NCBI GenBank assembly: GCA_910584865.1 | Contig: CAJUCE010000018.1 | Span: forward strand, 41,500 to 105,499 | Length of the DNA: 64,000 nt | Reading direction: 5' to 3' | DNA from: an uncultured Acetatifactor sp. | GTDB lineage: Bacteria; Bacillota; Clostridia; Lachnospirales; Lachnospiraceae | Shown: positions 52,849 through 63,000 of the stretch, in pieces | Position numbering within the stretch: the stretch's first letter is position 1 | Layout of the letters: every line of letters starts with the position of its first letter | Made by a program: the position numbers and the translations under genes | Notes under the pieces: generated by a model | What the model saw: the letters and a program-made list of their open reading frames with translations, nothing else | What the model was told of the DNA's origin: nothing | Databases searched by the model: none

Positions 52849-53885
52849 TATTTCTTCGCCCCCATTCTGATTCTCGGATCAATAAAGCCATAGGACAGAT
52901 CCAGTAAAATACCCGCTAACAGTCCCAGGGTGGTAAATATTGCCATATCCACAAACAAGATGTCATAATCCTTATAATTTAACGATAAAACGAACAATTT
53001 CCCGATTCCCGGAATGCCGTACAGCTGCTCCAGAATCATGGAACCGCCCAGAATCCCGATAAACTCCGCCAGAATGGACGGGAAAATAGGCACCATGGCA
53101 TTCTTCATGGCATGGCGCAGTATAGCCTGTCTCCTGGTCAGTCCCTTTGTACGGGCAAGCAGCAGATAGTCGCTTTCCATTACCTCGCACAGCTCTGCCC
53201 TGGTAAAACGGCAGTAACCGCAGATAGGGCTGAACGCGAGGCAGAATACAGGAATAATGTATCCCTGCATCTTCACCGCCGTTGAAGCCGAATCCGTGGG
53301 CCAGGAAGAGGGAAACCAGCCCAGGTTATAAGCAAACAGCCGCAGCATAAAGGAAATCAGGACAAAACTGGGAATCGATATGAAAACCATGACCAGCGTG
53401 GAAATCGTGTGGTCAGTCATTGTATTCTTCTTCAAGGCCGCCCATATACCCAGCAGAATGCCGATGGGCACAGAAAAAATCACCGATAAAATATTCAGTC
53501 GTATGGAATAGCCGATTCTGGAACCGATGATCACCGAAGCGGCCACATTGGGCTGGAAGGTCTTGCTGTAACCCCAGTCCCATTTGGTAATAATGTTTTT
53601 CAGCCAGTTAAAATACTGTGTCATAACCGGCACCTGGTAATAAAAATTGGAGCGTCCGTGATCTTTCGGGGTCTGGTACAGGCATTGGCCGTATTCCTTT
53701 ACCTCATGATCAAAACGATATACATACCCCAGCGCGTACTGGTTATCAAAATATGCAATCTGCTGCGCATCTCCCCCGATGGGACGCTCAAACGGAAGGA
53801 GCTTTACCAAAATAAAAGTCAATGAAAGAATGATAAAGGCCGTCATAAAAGCCAGGCCTATTCTCTTCGCTACATATTTTCCCAT
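52848..53885 (-). CDS. oppB: Oligopeptide ABC transporter permease OppB
   Basis: A 345-residue permease with six membrane helices, the conserved N-terminal MGKYVAKRIGLAFMTAFIIL and the EAA loop RTKGLTRRQAILRHAMKNAM. An external segment of about 60 residues follows the first helix. The ATG at 53885 was chosen for homology and GGGTGGG upstream. Between it and oppA is a hairpin (53918-53947), which likely lowers expression of the permease genes relative to the binding protein. Confidence 0.92.
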   Translation of the reverse strand: MGKYVAKRIGLAFMTAFIILSLTFILVKLLPFERPIGGDAQQIAYFDNQYALGYVYRFDHEVKEYGQCLYQTPKDHGRSNFYYQVPVMTQYFNWLKNIITKWDWGYSKTFQPNVAASVIIGSRIGYSIRLNILSVIFSVPIGILLGIWAALKKNTMTDHTISTLVMVFISIPSFVLISFMLRLFAYNLGWFPSSWPTDSASTAVKMQGYIIPVFCLAFSPICGYCRFTRAELCEVMESDYLLLARTKGLTRRQAILRHAMKNAMVPIFPSILAEFIGILGGSMILEQLYGIPGIGKLFVLSLNYKDYDILFVDMAIFTTLGLLAGILLDLSYGFIDPRIRMGAKK

Positions 53886-53917
53886 GATCCCACCCTTAAT
53901 TTCCGTATACTTGAAAA

Positions 53918-53947
53918 GTAATGCGGTTGGCAATCCAACCGCATTAC
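53918..53947 (-). terminator. Intra-operon attenuator between oppA and oppB
   Basis: GTAATGCGGTTGG and CCAACCGCATTAC form a perfect 13-bp stem with a four-base loop, followed on the minus strand by TTTTC. A partial terminator at this place is typical for operons with abundant binding protein. Confidence 0.8.
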
Positions 53948-53986
53948 CTTCAAATTAACATATCTGTGTCCTTTTCCGTTCTGTAT

Positions 53987-56800
53987 TTACTCTACTACAA
54001 ATGTATCTTCTACAGAATAGTAGCTTCCTGCGTTCTCCTTGCCGCCAAGGACATAGTCATAATAGAAATCGAATCCTGTCACTCCCGTAGGATTCTCGGA
54101 AGTGCCGCTGCCCGTAGCAAAATCCGCTGCGATATCGGCAGGTACGGTAAATGTAACACGAACCACACCGTCACCCTTATCCTCGGTCTCGAACTCGATG
54201 TACTCTTCCGCATACTCTCCGTCGCCGTTGCGGTAACGCTCATAGTTGCAGCATGCGATCTGCGTAGGAGTAATGGTGGTCTGGTCAGGAAGCGCTGCCT
54301 TCATCTCCATTGCGCCAGTATAGCTTCCGTCTTCATTTTTCGCGATGGGCTCATAGTTGAAAGTAACCGCTGCTCCCTCCACGCCGTCCGTTACGATAGC
54401 CTGGCTGTTGGCTGCCTTATAGAAAGCGTCATAGGAGAAACGCTCTCCGTTGTATACGATAGGATAAGAATCCGGATCGTTGGTATCCGCGCCCCAGCTT
54501 AATGTAAAGTTGTTGGAAATATCCTGGTTGGTGGACAAAATGTTCATGAAATCCAGAGGATTCAGGGAGTTGCCGGAAATGGATCCGAACCCTAAGTCAA
54601 ACTGGCCAACCAACAGCTTGTTGTAGTACACATCAGACCATTCGTTGCCTACCCAGAATTCCACGTTGAGCTTATACTTGCCGCCGGATACGCTCTCGTC
54701 ATTGAAGGCGGTCTCCAGGAAAGACTTCAGCTCATTGTGATACTGCTCCTCATGCTGTGCATACATCCAAGCAAACTCCAGATTGATCTCTGTAGGAGCC
54801 TCCGGCGTGCCGGGTGTGTAAGCGCCCTCGCTCTCCAGCTCGGAAAGGGCTACACGGAAGTACTCTCTGGCTAGCTCAAGTGAATAGCCGTAACCGTCTG
54901 TCTCCTCCACCAGGGGAGCGATTACCTTCTTGTGTGCATCTGTGTCGCTGTAGGACAGACCCTCTTCAGGCTCCCACAGATAATTGGATGCCAGATAATC
55001 CACGGAAGCGATGCTTCCTCTTGCATTTGCAAAGGTCTGGCGGTCAATGGAGTACATCATACCCTGTCTGAAGTGGCTGTTGTTCAGAGCAGGCTCTACC
55101 TCCCAGTACTCCCCTGCGGGCGTCTGGGTTACGGTACCGTTCTCACCGAACAGCTGCTCCCACTCTTCCGCATTCAGGGCATTCATGTTCAGCTTGAACA
55201 CGGCGGTACCGGTGGTCTTTCTTGCACGGGGATCATTGCGGTACTCATCCAGTCTGGTCTGGGGAATGCTTGCCGCATCTGTATGTCCTGCCAGGAACTC
55301 GTTGAAGGCTGCTTCCTTGTCGTCCTTCATTGCAGGGAAAATCTTGATGTGGACGCCTTCGATGCTGTTCTTGGTATCGGCGAACACATAGTTGGGATTC
55401 TTCTTGTAAACCACTTCCTGATCCTGGTTGTAAGTCTCCAGATAGTACGCGTTCAAAGACAGAGAGTTGTCTACCGGCGTCTCTGTAGCGTCGCTGTTGA
55501 AGCCCAGGTAATTCTGTACAGTCACCAGATCCAGGAATTCCTGGGGAATGGGCATGTACATACCGCCGTTAATATAATACATAGCATAGAAGGGACTCAT
55601 CTCCTGGGTAAATTCGTATTCAAAGTAACTCTTGCCGTCCTCTTCATATACCTTGATGCCTACTTTGTCCCACAGCTCCTGGCTGTAACCGTTGGCCGTG
55701 CCGTCATAAAACGCCTTTGCGCCCACGATACCGCCGGTGGTATTGTTGGCCATTTCCGCGCCGCGGAACATCTGGTTGCTCTGGGTGAGCAGGAGCTTAA
55801 AGGGCGTCAGATAATCTTCAAGTTCCACCTCTCTGTTGTTAAAAGCAGCCCTGGACTCCATCTGGGAACCCGTGGTATACTTCAGGCCTTCCTTGCCGGT
55901 GCGAACCTGGAATCTCCACTTGGTGGCCGTGCCGTTGCCGTCATCATCATTCAGGGCTACAGGCTTCTCCATGGCAAGTACGGGAACCCACTCATAGCCG
56001 TCCTTGGTTTCATTCATAAAGGTATCAAAATAAGATGCCGCTATATAATCATAGAAATCACCCACCTCAGAACCCTTGTCATTGAGGTAGTTCAGCGTTC
56101 CGGGATCGCTGGCGTTCAAGGTGTGGTAATACCGCTTCCATTCGGGATTGCTCTCGTACTCCAGATCCGCGGTGATGGAGCCTTCCTTCAGCGTACCGAA
56201 ACCGTAGCCGATGATATAGTTCTCGGTTCCCGTGGTAACACGCTCGTTGAACAGCTGTGTCACGCCGTCTTCAAACAGCGGCAGACCAGTGATACCGTTC
56301 CTGGTTCCGTAGGTCTCCAGGATGGACAGCATGTTCACTCTCTCCTCATTGTCCTGATCCGCATAGGAAACCAGCCCGTTGGCCAGGGGAATGCATGCCA
56401 GGATCGCATTGTAGGCATCATCATAAGCCTTCTGCACATCCGCAATGGTGCCTGCTGCCGCAATGGCCTCCGTTCCTGCTGTCTGGGCAGCTTCCACCGC
56501 TGTCTTCTGCTCCGCGGTCAGCTGGTCCTGAATGTCTATGACGAGCTGATCCAGATCATGGGCAATGTATGCCTTGTAGTCTTCTGCATCAATGTAGGCT
56601 CCGTCCCAGTTTGCGTCTGCCTGCGCATCCCCGCCGGCGTCTTCGGACGATTCCGCACTGCTGTCCGATGCCGAAGCGCTGTCCGATGTGGACTCGCTGC
56701 TCTGACTGGAATCACCGGCCCCGTCATTGCCGCCGCATCCTGCCAGTGACACTGTCATGGCCGTGGCTAACAATAACGCAAGAAATTTCTTGTTTTTCAT
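53987..56800 (-). CDS. oppA: Oligopeptide-binding lipoprotein OppA
   Basis: A 937-residue extracellular solute-binding protein. The lipoprotein signal MKNKKFLALLLATAMTVSLA is followed by GC (lipid-attached cysteine at residue 22) and a Ser/Asp/Gly-rich spacer to about residue 68. The rest resembles family 5 peptide-binding proteins (for example TLNASDPGTLNYL, and HFRQGMMYSIDRQTFANARG near residue 590) but is about 1.6 times the usual size. An inserted N-terminal helical segment lies at about residues 80-140. First gene of the opp operon. Confidence 0.92.
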   Translation of the reverse strand: MKNKKFLALLLATAMTVSLAGCGGNDGAGDSSQSSESTSDSASASDSSAESSEDAGGDAQADANWDGAYIDAEDYKAYIAHDLDQLVIDIQDQLTAEQKTAVEAAQTAGTEAIAAAGTIADVQKAYDDAYNAILACIPLANGLVSYADQDNEERVNMLSILETYGTRNGITGLPLFEDGVTQLFNERVTTGTENYIIGYGFGTLKEGSITADLEYESNPEWKRYYHTLNASDPGTLNYLNDKGSEVGDFYDYIAASYFDTFMNETKDGYEWVPVLAMEKPVALNDDDGNGTATKWRFQVRTGKEGLKYTTGSQMESRAAFNNREVELEDYLTPFKLLLTQSNQMFRGAEMANNTTGGIVGAKAFYDGTANGYSQELWDKVGIKVYEEDGKSYFEYEFTQEMSPFYAMYYINGGMYMPIPQEFLDLVTVQNYLGFNSDATETPVDNSLSLNAYYLETYNQDQEVVYKKNPNYVFADTKNSIEGVHIKIFPAMKDDKEAAFNEFLAGHTDAASIPQTRLDEYRNDPRARKTTGTAVFKLNMNALNAEEWEQLFGENGTVTQTPAGEYWEVEPALNNSHFRQGMMYSIDRQTFANARGSIASVDYLASNYLWEPEEGLSYSDTDAHKKVIAPLVEETDGYGYSLELAREYFRVALSELESEGAYTPGTPEAPTEINLEFAWMYAQHEEQYHNELKSFLETAFNDESVSGGKYKLNVEFWVGNEWSDVYYNKLLVGQFDLGFGSISGNSLNPLDFMNILSTNQDISNNFTLSWGADTNDPDSYPIVYNGERFSYDAFYKAANSQAIVTDGVEGAAVTFNYEPIAKNEDGSYTGAMEMKAALPDQTTITPTQIACCNYERYRNGDGEYAEEYIEFETEDKGDGVVRVTFTVPADIAADFATGSGTSENPTGVTGFDFYYDYVLGGKENAGSYYSVEDTFVVE

Positions 56801-56905
56801 AACCTTTCCTCCTAATTATTTTTACCATACATACTTTCCGCTTCATTGTGTGCTATGTATTGGATACTTGTATACAATAAAGTTCGTATGCAATCAACAG
56901 AATTT

Positions 56906-56934
56906 AGTATAAATTACATTGCGTAAAATGTCAA
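56906..56934 (-). promoter_or_regulatory. Promoter of the opp operon
   Basis: On the minus strand TTGACA (56929-56934), 17 bases, TATACT (56906-56911). The leader is about 100 bases, ending with TAGGAGGAAAGGTT before the oppA ATG. Confidence 0.82.
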
Positions 56935-57079
56935 GTTCTTTTTGGTCATCCGTACATACTGCAAATCCTGGAAAAATGCCCTTTTTCAGGGTATATAGTT
57001 ATATTTATTCAATGAACCGGTACTTTTATATCCATGGGACGCATATTTTGTACAGCCATGCCTATGCGGAAGGAACAAA

Positions 57080-57232
57080 TCAGACAAAAATATCCGTCAT
57101 ACAGGGGAAAAAATGTCGAAAATGTGCAATTTCCCGCTTCAGGCGGGTAAAAATATCCGGAAACGGCTTTCCCGGTATGAAATCCGTCGTAAGGTGCAAC
57201 TCCCCTTCATACATTTCCGCATAGAAATTCAT
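57080..57232 (-). CDS. Possible small protein downstream of rdrB
   Basis: A 50-residue frame in the 56801-57307 gap, reading MNFYAEMYEGELHLTTDFIP at its start, with plausible codon use. No good ribosome site precedes it and no family is recognised, so it may be a remnant or chance. Apart from this and the opp promoter, I see only a small GC hairpin (CCCGCTTCAGGCGGG, 57136-57150) in the gap. Confidence 0.25.
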   Translation of the reverse strand: MNFYAEMYEGELHLTTDFIPGKPFPDIFTRLKREIAHFRHFFPCMTDIFV

Positions 57233-57307
57233 CCAGTTTATCACTTACCGTCCGCTTCTCTTGGCTCTTTTATGTCAAAAGCAGACCAATAACAGCGCTG
57301 CAGCTAC

Positions 57308-60067
57308 CTATATCTCACCAAGCAGCTTAAACAGCCTATTCACCAGCAGTTCATCTGTCTCCGGATGATGAATAAAGGAACTGTTCAGCCCGTTTTTTCT
57401 GATTCTGTCTATCCAAAGCAATACGGACTCCCTGCTGATATTTTGTTCCAGCATTCCATAATAAATATAAGCGAGTTCATTCGATACATTGGTATTGAAA
57501 ACTGACGGATCATCCGAATTAATGCAAACCAGCAGATTTTCTTCATCATTTATCCGGTTTATCTGGTAAAACTGATTTTCTTCCGTTACATCTAAATCAG
57601 CAATTGCTGTATTGGATGAGGGATTTACTTCAATGACAATTCCTTTTCTCCCTAATTTTTTCTTCAGAATTTTCTGTAATTCTTCTACAATCAGTATGTC
57701 CTGCTCCGTGACTTCATAGTGAATGGGCCGTTCCATCTCCTTCACAAACTTTTTACAATGCCTTGCCGCAGCCAGCAGTCTGGCATCCCAGACAATCTTC
57801 TCTCCCCCGAATAACCTTGCGCACAGATTCTCTTCTACTACCGCAGCCGTCTTTTCATCTTTCATAACGCGGACCTCAGCAGAAAATAATCTGCGATAAC
57901 CGGACAGCAAGACTTCTATACCGATTTCAGCCGGGATTTTCTCCTCTCCGCCCTGTACTGTACCATAGATTTTTCCTGACAATTCATTCACCTGCTTCTC
58001 GATATAGGCCAGGATGGTGGCTTGAAAGTCACTGTAATTTTTACTCAAAGTATCGTATGCCCACAGATAATTCTCCAGTGCCTCAATCTGAGGAATGATA
58101 ATCACGGGATTCTGACTTTTCCACTTTCTGGGCAACATTCCCAATGCGATTCCATGTCCGATCCTGTCCCCGGCATGGAATTTTAAATACTCTGCCGCTT
58201 CATCGATTCTGCGAAGCCCTGACAGGATATGACGGAAGTCTTCCCCGGCATGAAAGGTAAATCCCAGGCTCTGTATATAGCTGCCGCCTTTTCTTCCGAT
58301 GGATTCGATACTGCTGTCCCTGGCGTTTTCATAAATCGGTGCAAACACCCATACCGGCGTGGAATTCTCCAGGCTTGCAGCATCAATCCCCACCAGATAT
58401 CTGCTTAACTCCCCAAATTCCGTCCGCAGCTGCTTAAAAATCTCGATTTGCTTTTTGTAGGATTCCTGCAGCTTGCCGAAAAGACAGTACGAGCAGTTCT
58501 CTACTCCGTTCTGCAGACATTTCTCCGGAACGGAATCATCCGGCCTTTTTAAGAAATGGATGACCAGCCCCACCTGCGGAATCCGCCGATAGGGAATATA
58601 TTTTTCTCCGTCATAAAAGCAGTAATCCTCTTGCAATATTTTGCCGTATGCCCGCAGAAAATTCGCCACATCTTTTTTAAAGCTTTTATAGGATTCCGGC
58701 ATGGAGGAACGGAATTCGATCTTATGCAGATCCTGATTCTGCAATTGTTCCCGAATCGCATTTTCCCAGAAATTTCTAATATTTGCATGATTCAAGGCGG
58801 AATTAACACTGTAATGTTCCTGCTGGAAGTAGTCCAGCCCCTTGATTGTCTTTTGCTGTACGCTGATGTGGAAGAGATAATTACGGACCCGCAGATACTG
58901 CATAATGCATTTCCTCTGAGTGGCCGCATACTTTCTCCTCTCGATATCCTCTATCCTGTTGATATCTTCCAAATCATCTATCTTCCGCAGAGCATAGTAT
59001 AGGAAGACATTTTCATCCAAAGTATGGAGGTCCGGATCTTCTCCCAGTATCTGCGTGCACAGCTTACCCTGAAACGCATCCTCCGGTAAGTATTCTCCCA
59101 GACTGTCCCACAGGCCCACAAAATATGCGGTAATTTCCTTTTGCCTGTCTTTTTGTATTTCTTTTTCCCCAGTCTCCTGCCCTTCCTTTTCTTTTTGAAA
59201 ATTCTCAAGGAAATAGCTTTCAAGCGCCTGCCCGTTTTCAAAAGATTTCACAAAACCGTCTAGTTCAGCGCCATATCTGCTTCCCTCCTGCTTCCCGTTC
59301 CTCCGCATTTCCAGCGCCAGATATGCCCTGATAATCCCGCAGCCCAATATATAGAAAAGTACTTTATCATTATGTTCTCTGGTGCCGTTTACAAACTCCC
59401 TGCCCAGAAAAGTCCGTGCTGTCTTCGGCGTCAACGGTTCCATCAGAGAATCCCATATGCTGGAAAAGGTTCTGGACACGCCCTTGTGCAGATGGTTTTC
59501 GGCAACCCCCAATTCCAATACGCGGGAAAGCTGCAAGTCAGCTACTTCTATATTTCCGTAGAAATAATTCAGGCAGCCTGTATCACGCTTTTCCTGATTC
59601 CTGATCATGTAGGTGATAGCGATGACGTCCATGGGGATATGGCAATTTAAGCTGTGAAATAATGTCACCTTATTGTTTCCTGCAAATCCGCCGAAGAGCT
59701 CCTCATCCTCTTTATTTCTCCAATATTTAAAAACGATCCGTCCGTCCCTGTGAGAAATTAAAGCGGAGGCCATTTTCCGCATAATGTGATAATAGAGCTG
59801 CGCTCCGTCCTCATATTCTGTCGCGGAATAAAGAAAGCATTTTTCAAGGTACAGATATATTTCATCGTAAGAGTAAACATTGTAATTCCGGCGGATATAT
59901 CCGACAAGCTGGCTTCTTAAGGATTTCCGGATCTGCTCCGCCTGTACTTTGTTGTGCGTCCTGGCCGCTTCAATGTATTCTGAAATCAGATCCTGCCGGA
60001 ATACTTCCATGGAGGTAAACGGGTAGCAGAGAACTCCGAGGAAACGGTTAATGGAATCATTTATCAT
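57308..60067 (-). CDS. rdrB: RADAR adenosine deaminase RdrB
   Basis: A 919-residue protein whose scattered motifs together form an adenosine deaminase site. These are the zinc ligands HLH (residues 192-194), the catalytic FHAGED (H606, E609), DRIGHG (634-639), EVNPSSN (813-819) and SDDP (851-854). A large insertion between the first two motifs (about 200-600) carries a cluster C517-C525-C528 that could bind zinc. This size and split match RdrB of RADAR, which deaminates adenosine in RNA or nucleotides during phage infection and assembles into a large cage. AAGGAG lies seven bases before the ATG; rdrA ends 18 bases upstream. Confidence 0.85.
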   Translation of the reverse strand: MINDSINRFLGVLCYPFTSMEVFRQDLISEYIEAARTHNKVQAEQIRKSLRSQLVGYIRRNYNVYSYDEIYLYLEKCFLYSATEYEDGAQLYYHIMRKMASALISHRDGRIVFKYWRNKEDEELFGGFAGNNKVTLFHSLNCHIPMDVIAITYMIRNQEKRDTGCLNYFYGNIEVADLQLSRVLELGVAENHLHKGVSRTFSSIWDSLMEPLTPKTARTFLGREFVNGTREHNDKVLFYILGCGIIRAYLALEMRRNGKQEGSRYGAELDGFVKSFENGQALESYFLENFQKEKEGQETGEKEIQKDRQKEITAYFVGLWDSLGEYLPEDAFQGKLCTQILGEDPDLHTLDENVFLYYALRKIDDLEDINRIEDIERRKYAATQRKCIMQYLRVRNYLFHISVQQKTIKGLDYFQQEHYSVNSALNHANIRNFWENAIREQLQNQDLHKIEFRSSMPESYKSFKKDVANFLRAYGKILQEDYCFYDGEKYIPYRRIPQVGLVIHFLKRPDDSVPEKCLQNGVENCSYCLFGKLQESYKKQIEIFKQLRTEFGELSRYLVGIDAASLENSTPVWVFAPIYENARDSSIESIGRKGGSYIQSLGFTFHAGEDFRHILSGLRRIDEAAEYLKFHAGDRIGHGIALGMLPRKWKSQNPVIIIPQIEALENYLWAYDTLSKNYSDFQATILAYIEKQVNELSGKIYGTVQGGEEKIPAEIGIEVLLSGYRRLFSAEVRVMKDEKTAAVVEENLCARLFGGEKIVWDARLLAAARHCKKFVKEMERPIHYEVTEQDILIVEELQKILKKKLGRKGIVIEVNPSSNTAIADLDVTEENQFYQINRINDEENLLVCINSDDPSVFNTNVSNELAYIYYGMLEQNISRESVLLWIDRIRKNGLNSSFIHHPETDELLVNRLFKLLGEI

Positions 60068-60085
60068 TTCTGTGCTCCTTCGGTC

Positions 60086-63000
60086 TTAACTTCTTAATGA
60101 AAACAATTCTTCAAATTCTTCAATGCTGATCTTCTCCTCAGGCAGCTGCTTATTTAATTTGTCAATAAAAGTGCCCAGCGCCTGCTTATCAGACTCCGAA
60201 TAGACGTCCGCCAACACCTTGGTAATTTCTGCCAGAGACGATGCATCCTGAAAGATACTTCCCATATCTCCTGTGGCTCTCTTACGCTTGTAATAGCACT
60301 GCAGGAGGAAAGTGAAATAGGCTTCTAATCTATCCCATATGTCATCAAATTCCGCAACAGCATGGCTTTGCTGCAGGACATCCAATACCTTCTGCGACTC
60401 AGCTCTTCCATACCAGACACGGTAGTTTCTGGCCAGTTTCCCCAGTATACTGATGATCTCTTCATACTCCGCATATGTAATTTTTCTCTTGAAATTATCT
60501 CCTACTTTATCTTTGATAGCCTTCTTTGCCTTATATGCCTTTGTTTCAGACGCTCCGTCATAAGAATATAAAAAAGTCTCCCAGCTCGTATTTGCAATGC
60601 CTATATCCATTTTCCATGAATATTCTTCTGCCTCGTTCGTTTCATGCTTCAGACGTTCTTCTATATGTGTAATACATACTTCTATTTCCTGCTCCAGGTA
60701 AGTAACCACCGCTTCGGACATTGTTTCGTCCCAAAGGCCTCCCTTGTCAATTGCTTTTAAAATGTCACAGGCTTTTCTAAATTTTTCCTTACTAAGGTCA
60801 GTTACGTCCCCCTCGGCAACAAAGTCCGTATCAAATTCCACCCACTCTTCCTTAATGGATTTGCCGTCACTGGGATCCATTAAGTAATGGGCTATCGTAT
60901 TCATAATGACACGTCTCATCCACAGTTCCTTTTGCTGCTCTTTTTGCTGCTCTTCTCTTGTTTTTGCCTTATTCTGTTTGTTGTTGTCCTTATTTCCATG
61001 CGCCTTTTTCCATACATTGTCAAATACTCTCATCACAACATTTTGTTCGACAGAGCTGGATAATTGATCCCTGATATATACAAACTCCATCGTAAAAACA
61101 GAGATATACTCAAATGCTTTTTCTGCGACGGCAACGCTGTTTGCTTCCGCAACCGATGTAATCGCTTTCCAAAAGGCAATTATCATACGTTGCTTCAGTT
61201 CCACCTCATCTTCATTAGCTGACTTCGAAGCATTACTGTTCTCATATAATCGCAGCATCCTCTCCAATGGCAGATTTCTATAATAAGCCAGATTCAGAAC
61301 CAGATCCCCCTTCAGAAGAAAGCACTGATTCAATGTCTCTACAGACAGCTCCTCGTATTTAATCTCCTGCAGGTTTCTCTTGTCTGCGTCCGAATCTCCC
61401 CATCCCTCACAATTCATTTCCAGTACTTTCTCCGCCACTTCCGGATGAAAGAAAAAGTCTTCCATAGCTTTGGCCTTCAGGTTTCTATAATCTTCATTTT
61501 CCACAAGAATCTTCCTGTACTTTTCTTTCTCGTACAGCAGCCTTGCCGCAAAGTCAACCAGCAAAAAGAGAGAAAAGCGCTCTGTCGGATCCTCTATTTC
61601 ATAGCGGCGGTGTTTTTCCTGCTCCCGTATTGTGCCTGCCCCCTTCCCGTCAGACTTAACGGTATTAGAAAACATCGTCTTTTCTTTATAAATTATGGAA
61701 TTGGCATTATCAAAGTATACTTTGCTGGATGCCAAATCAATGCCGATGGTATACATCCGCTTTTGTATGTCATCCCGATGCTTATTATAAACAGCCTTGG
61801 ATGAGACCATGGTATCCAATAGCAGTTTCTTTTCTTTCAGATAGTTTCCTTTTCTGCCCCGCTTTCTTTGCCCGGCAATGTCATCCAATATATTATAAAT
61901 ATTGTTTAATCCTCTGGAAGTATTATCGAACAGGCAATAGGTATAGGGAAGGGTCTGTCTGGATCTCCTGGCGCCCTGGGACTCGTTTCCGCCCTTAGAT
62001 TCATTTCCGCCTTTGGACTCACTGCCGCCGCTTTTCTCTATATAGTCGAAAAGTGCCGGGTCTATCCAGCCCTTCAGCGCTTCTCTCAGCAGATCGGAAA
62101 GTCTTCTCCCTGCCGCTCTCCCCTCTCCTGCGCTATGGCTTCCCGCCTCATTTTCTCCCTGCCCATTCTCTTCTGTCCCATTCTCTTCTTCCTCATCCCC
62201 TGCTGTCCGATGCCCTGCCCGATGCCCTTCCTCATCGTCATCTTCCCCCATAACACAGTAATTTGCCTTTTCTTCCAGGGACCAATACTTGATATGATGT
62301 CTGTAGACAGGCGGAAGAATCTTCTTCAGATACTCATAGGCAAGCTGCTTTTTACTCTCCAGAACCGTCTTGGAGATGATCTTTTTATTCAATACATTTT
62401 TATCCAATACGCCTTCCTGCCGGAGGAAATCCAGGGTCAGGGCTTCTTCGAAGGTCTCCAGATCTTCCGATATAAAAGTAACGATATTCTCATTGGATAA
62501 ATAAGACAGCAGCGTCTTGACCACATCCGCACAGCGATACGTACTCAAATCAATATCGTCTATAAAGACAAATAATAAGCTGTCATTTTTTCTGCCCGAG
62601 CCGCTTTTCACCGCATTTTCATTTATCAGCTCTTCAACCATTTCATTAAATTTGCATATAAATTCTGTGTCCGAATTAAAGACCCTGGCGGAACGCACTA
62701 CATAATCATTTTCCGTTGTGTATTCATGAAGCAAAATATCCCGGTATTCTTTCTGAATATAGGTATACTGCTTGATCACTTCATCGCATTTCTGACGAAG
62801 TTCGCTTTTTTTAATACAATCCTCATTTTTTCCTTTCGAACGTTTCTTTTCTCTTTCGTCTACTATATTGCTGATCATCCCCAAAACCGTCGCCATCAAT
62901 GTACTGGATTCCGACATATTCTCCGGCACAATGATGGGCAGGATAATATCATTGGACTTTTTTGACTCCGTCTGAAGCTTTGCTCTGATTGTCTTCAATA

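Noticed and set aside
54932..56749. A 605-codon open frame antisense to oppA
   Set aside because: No start signal or family; a shadow of the oppA coding strand.
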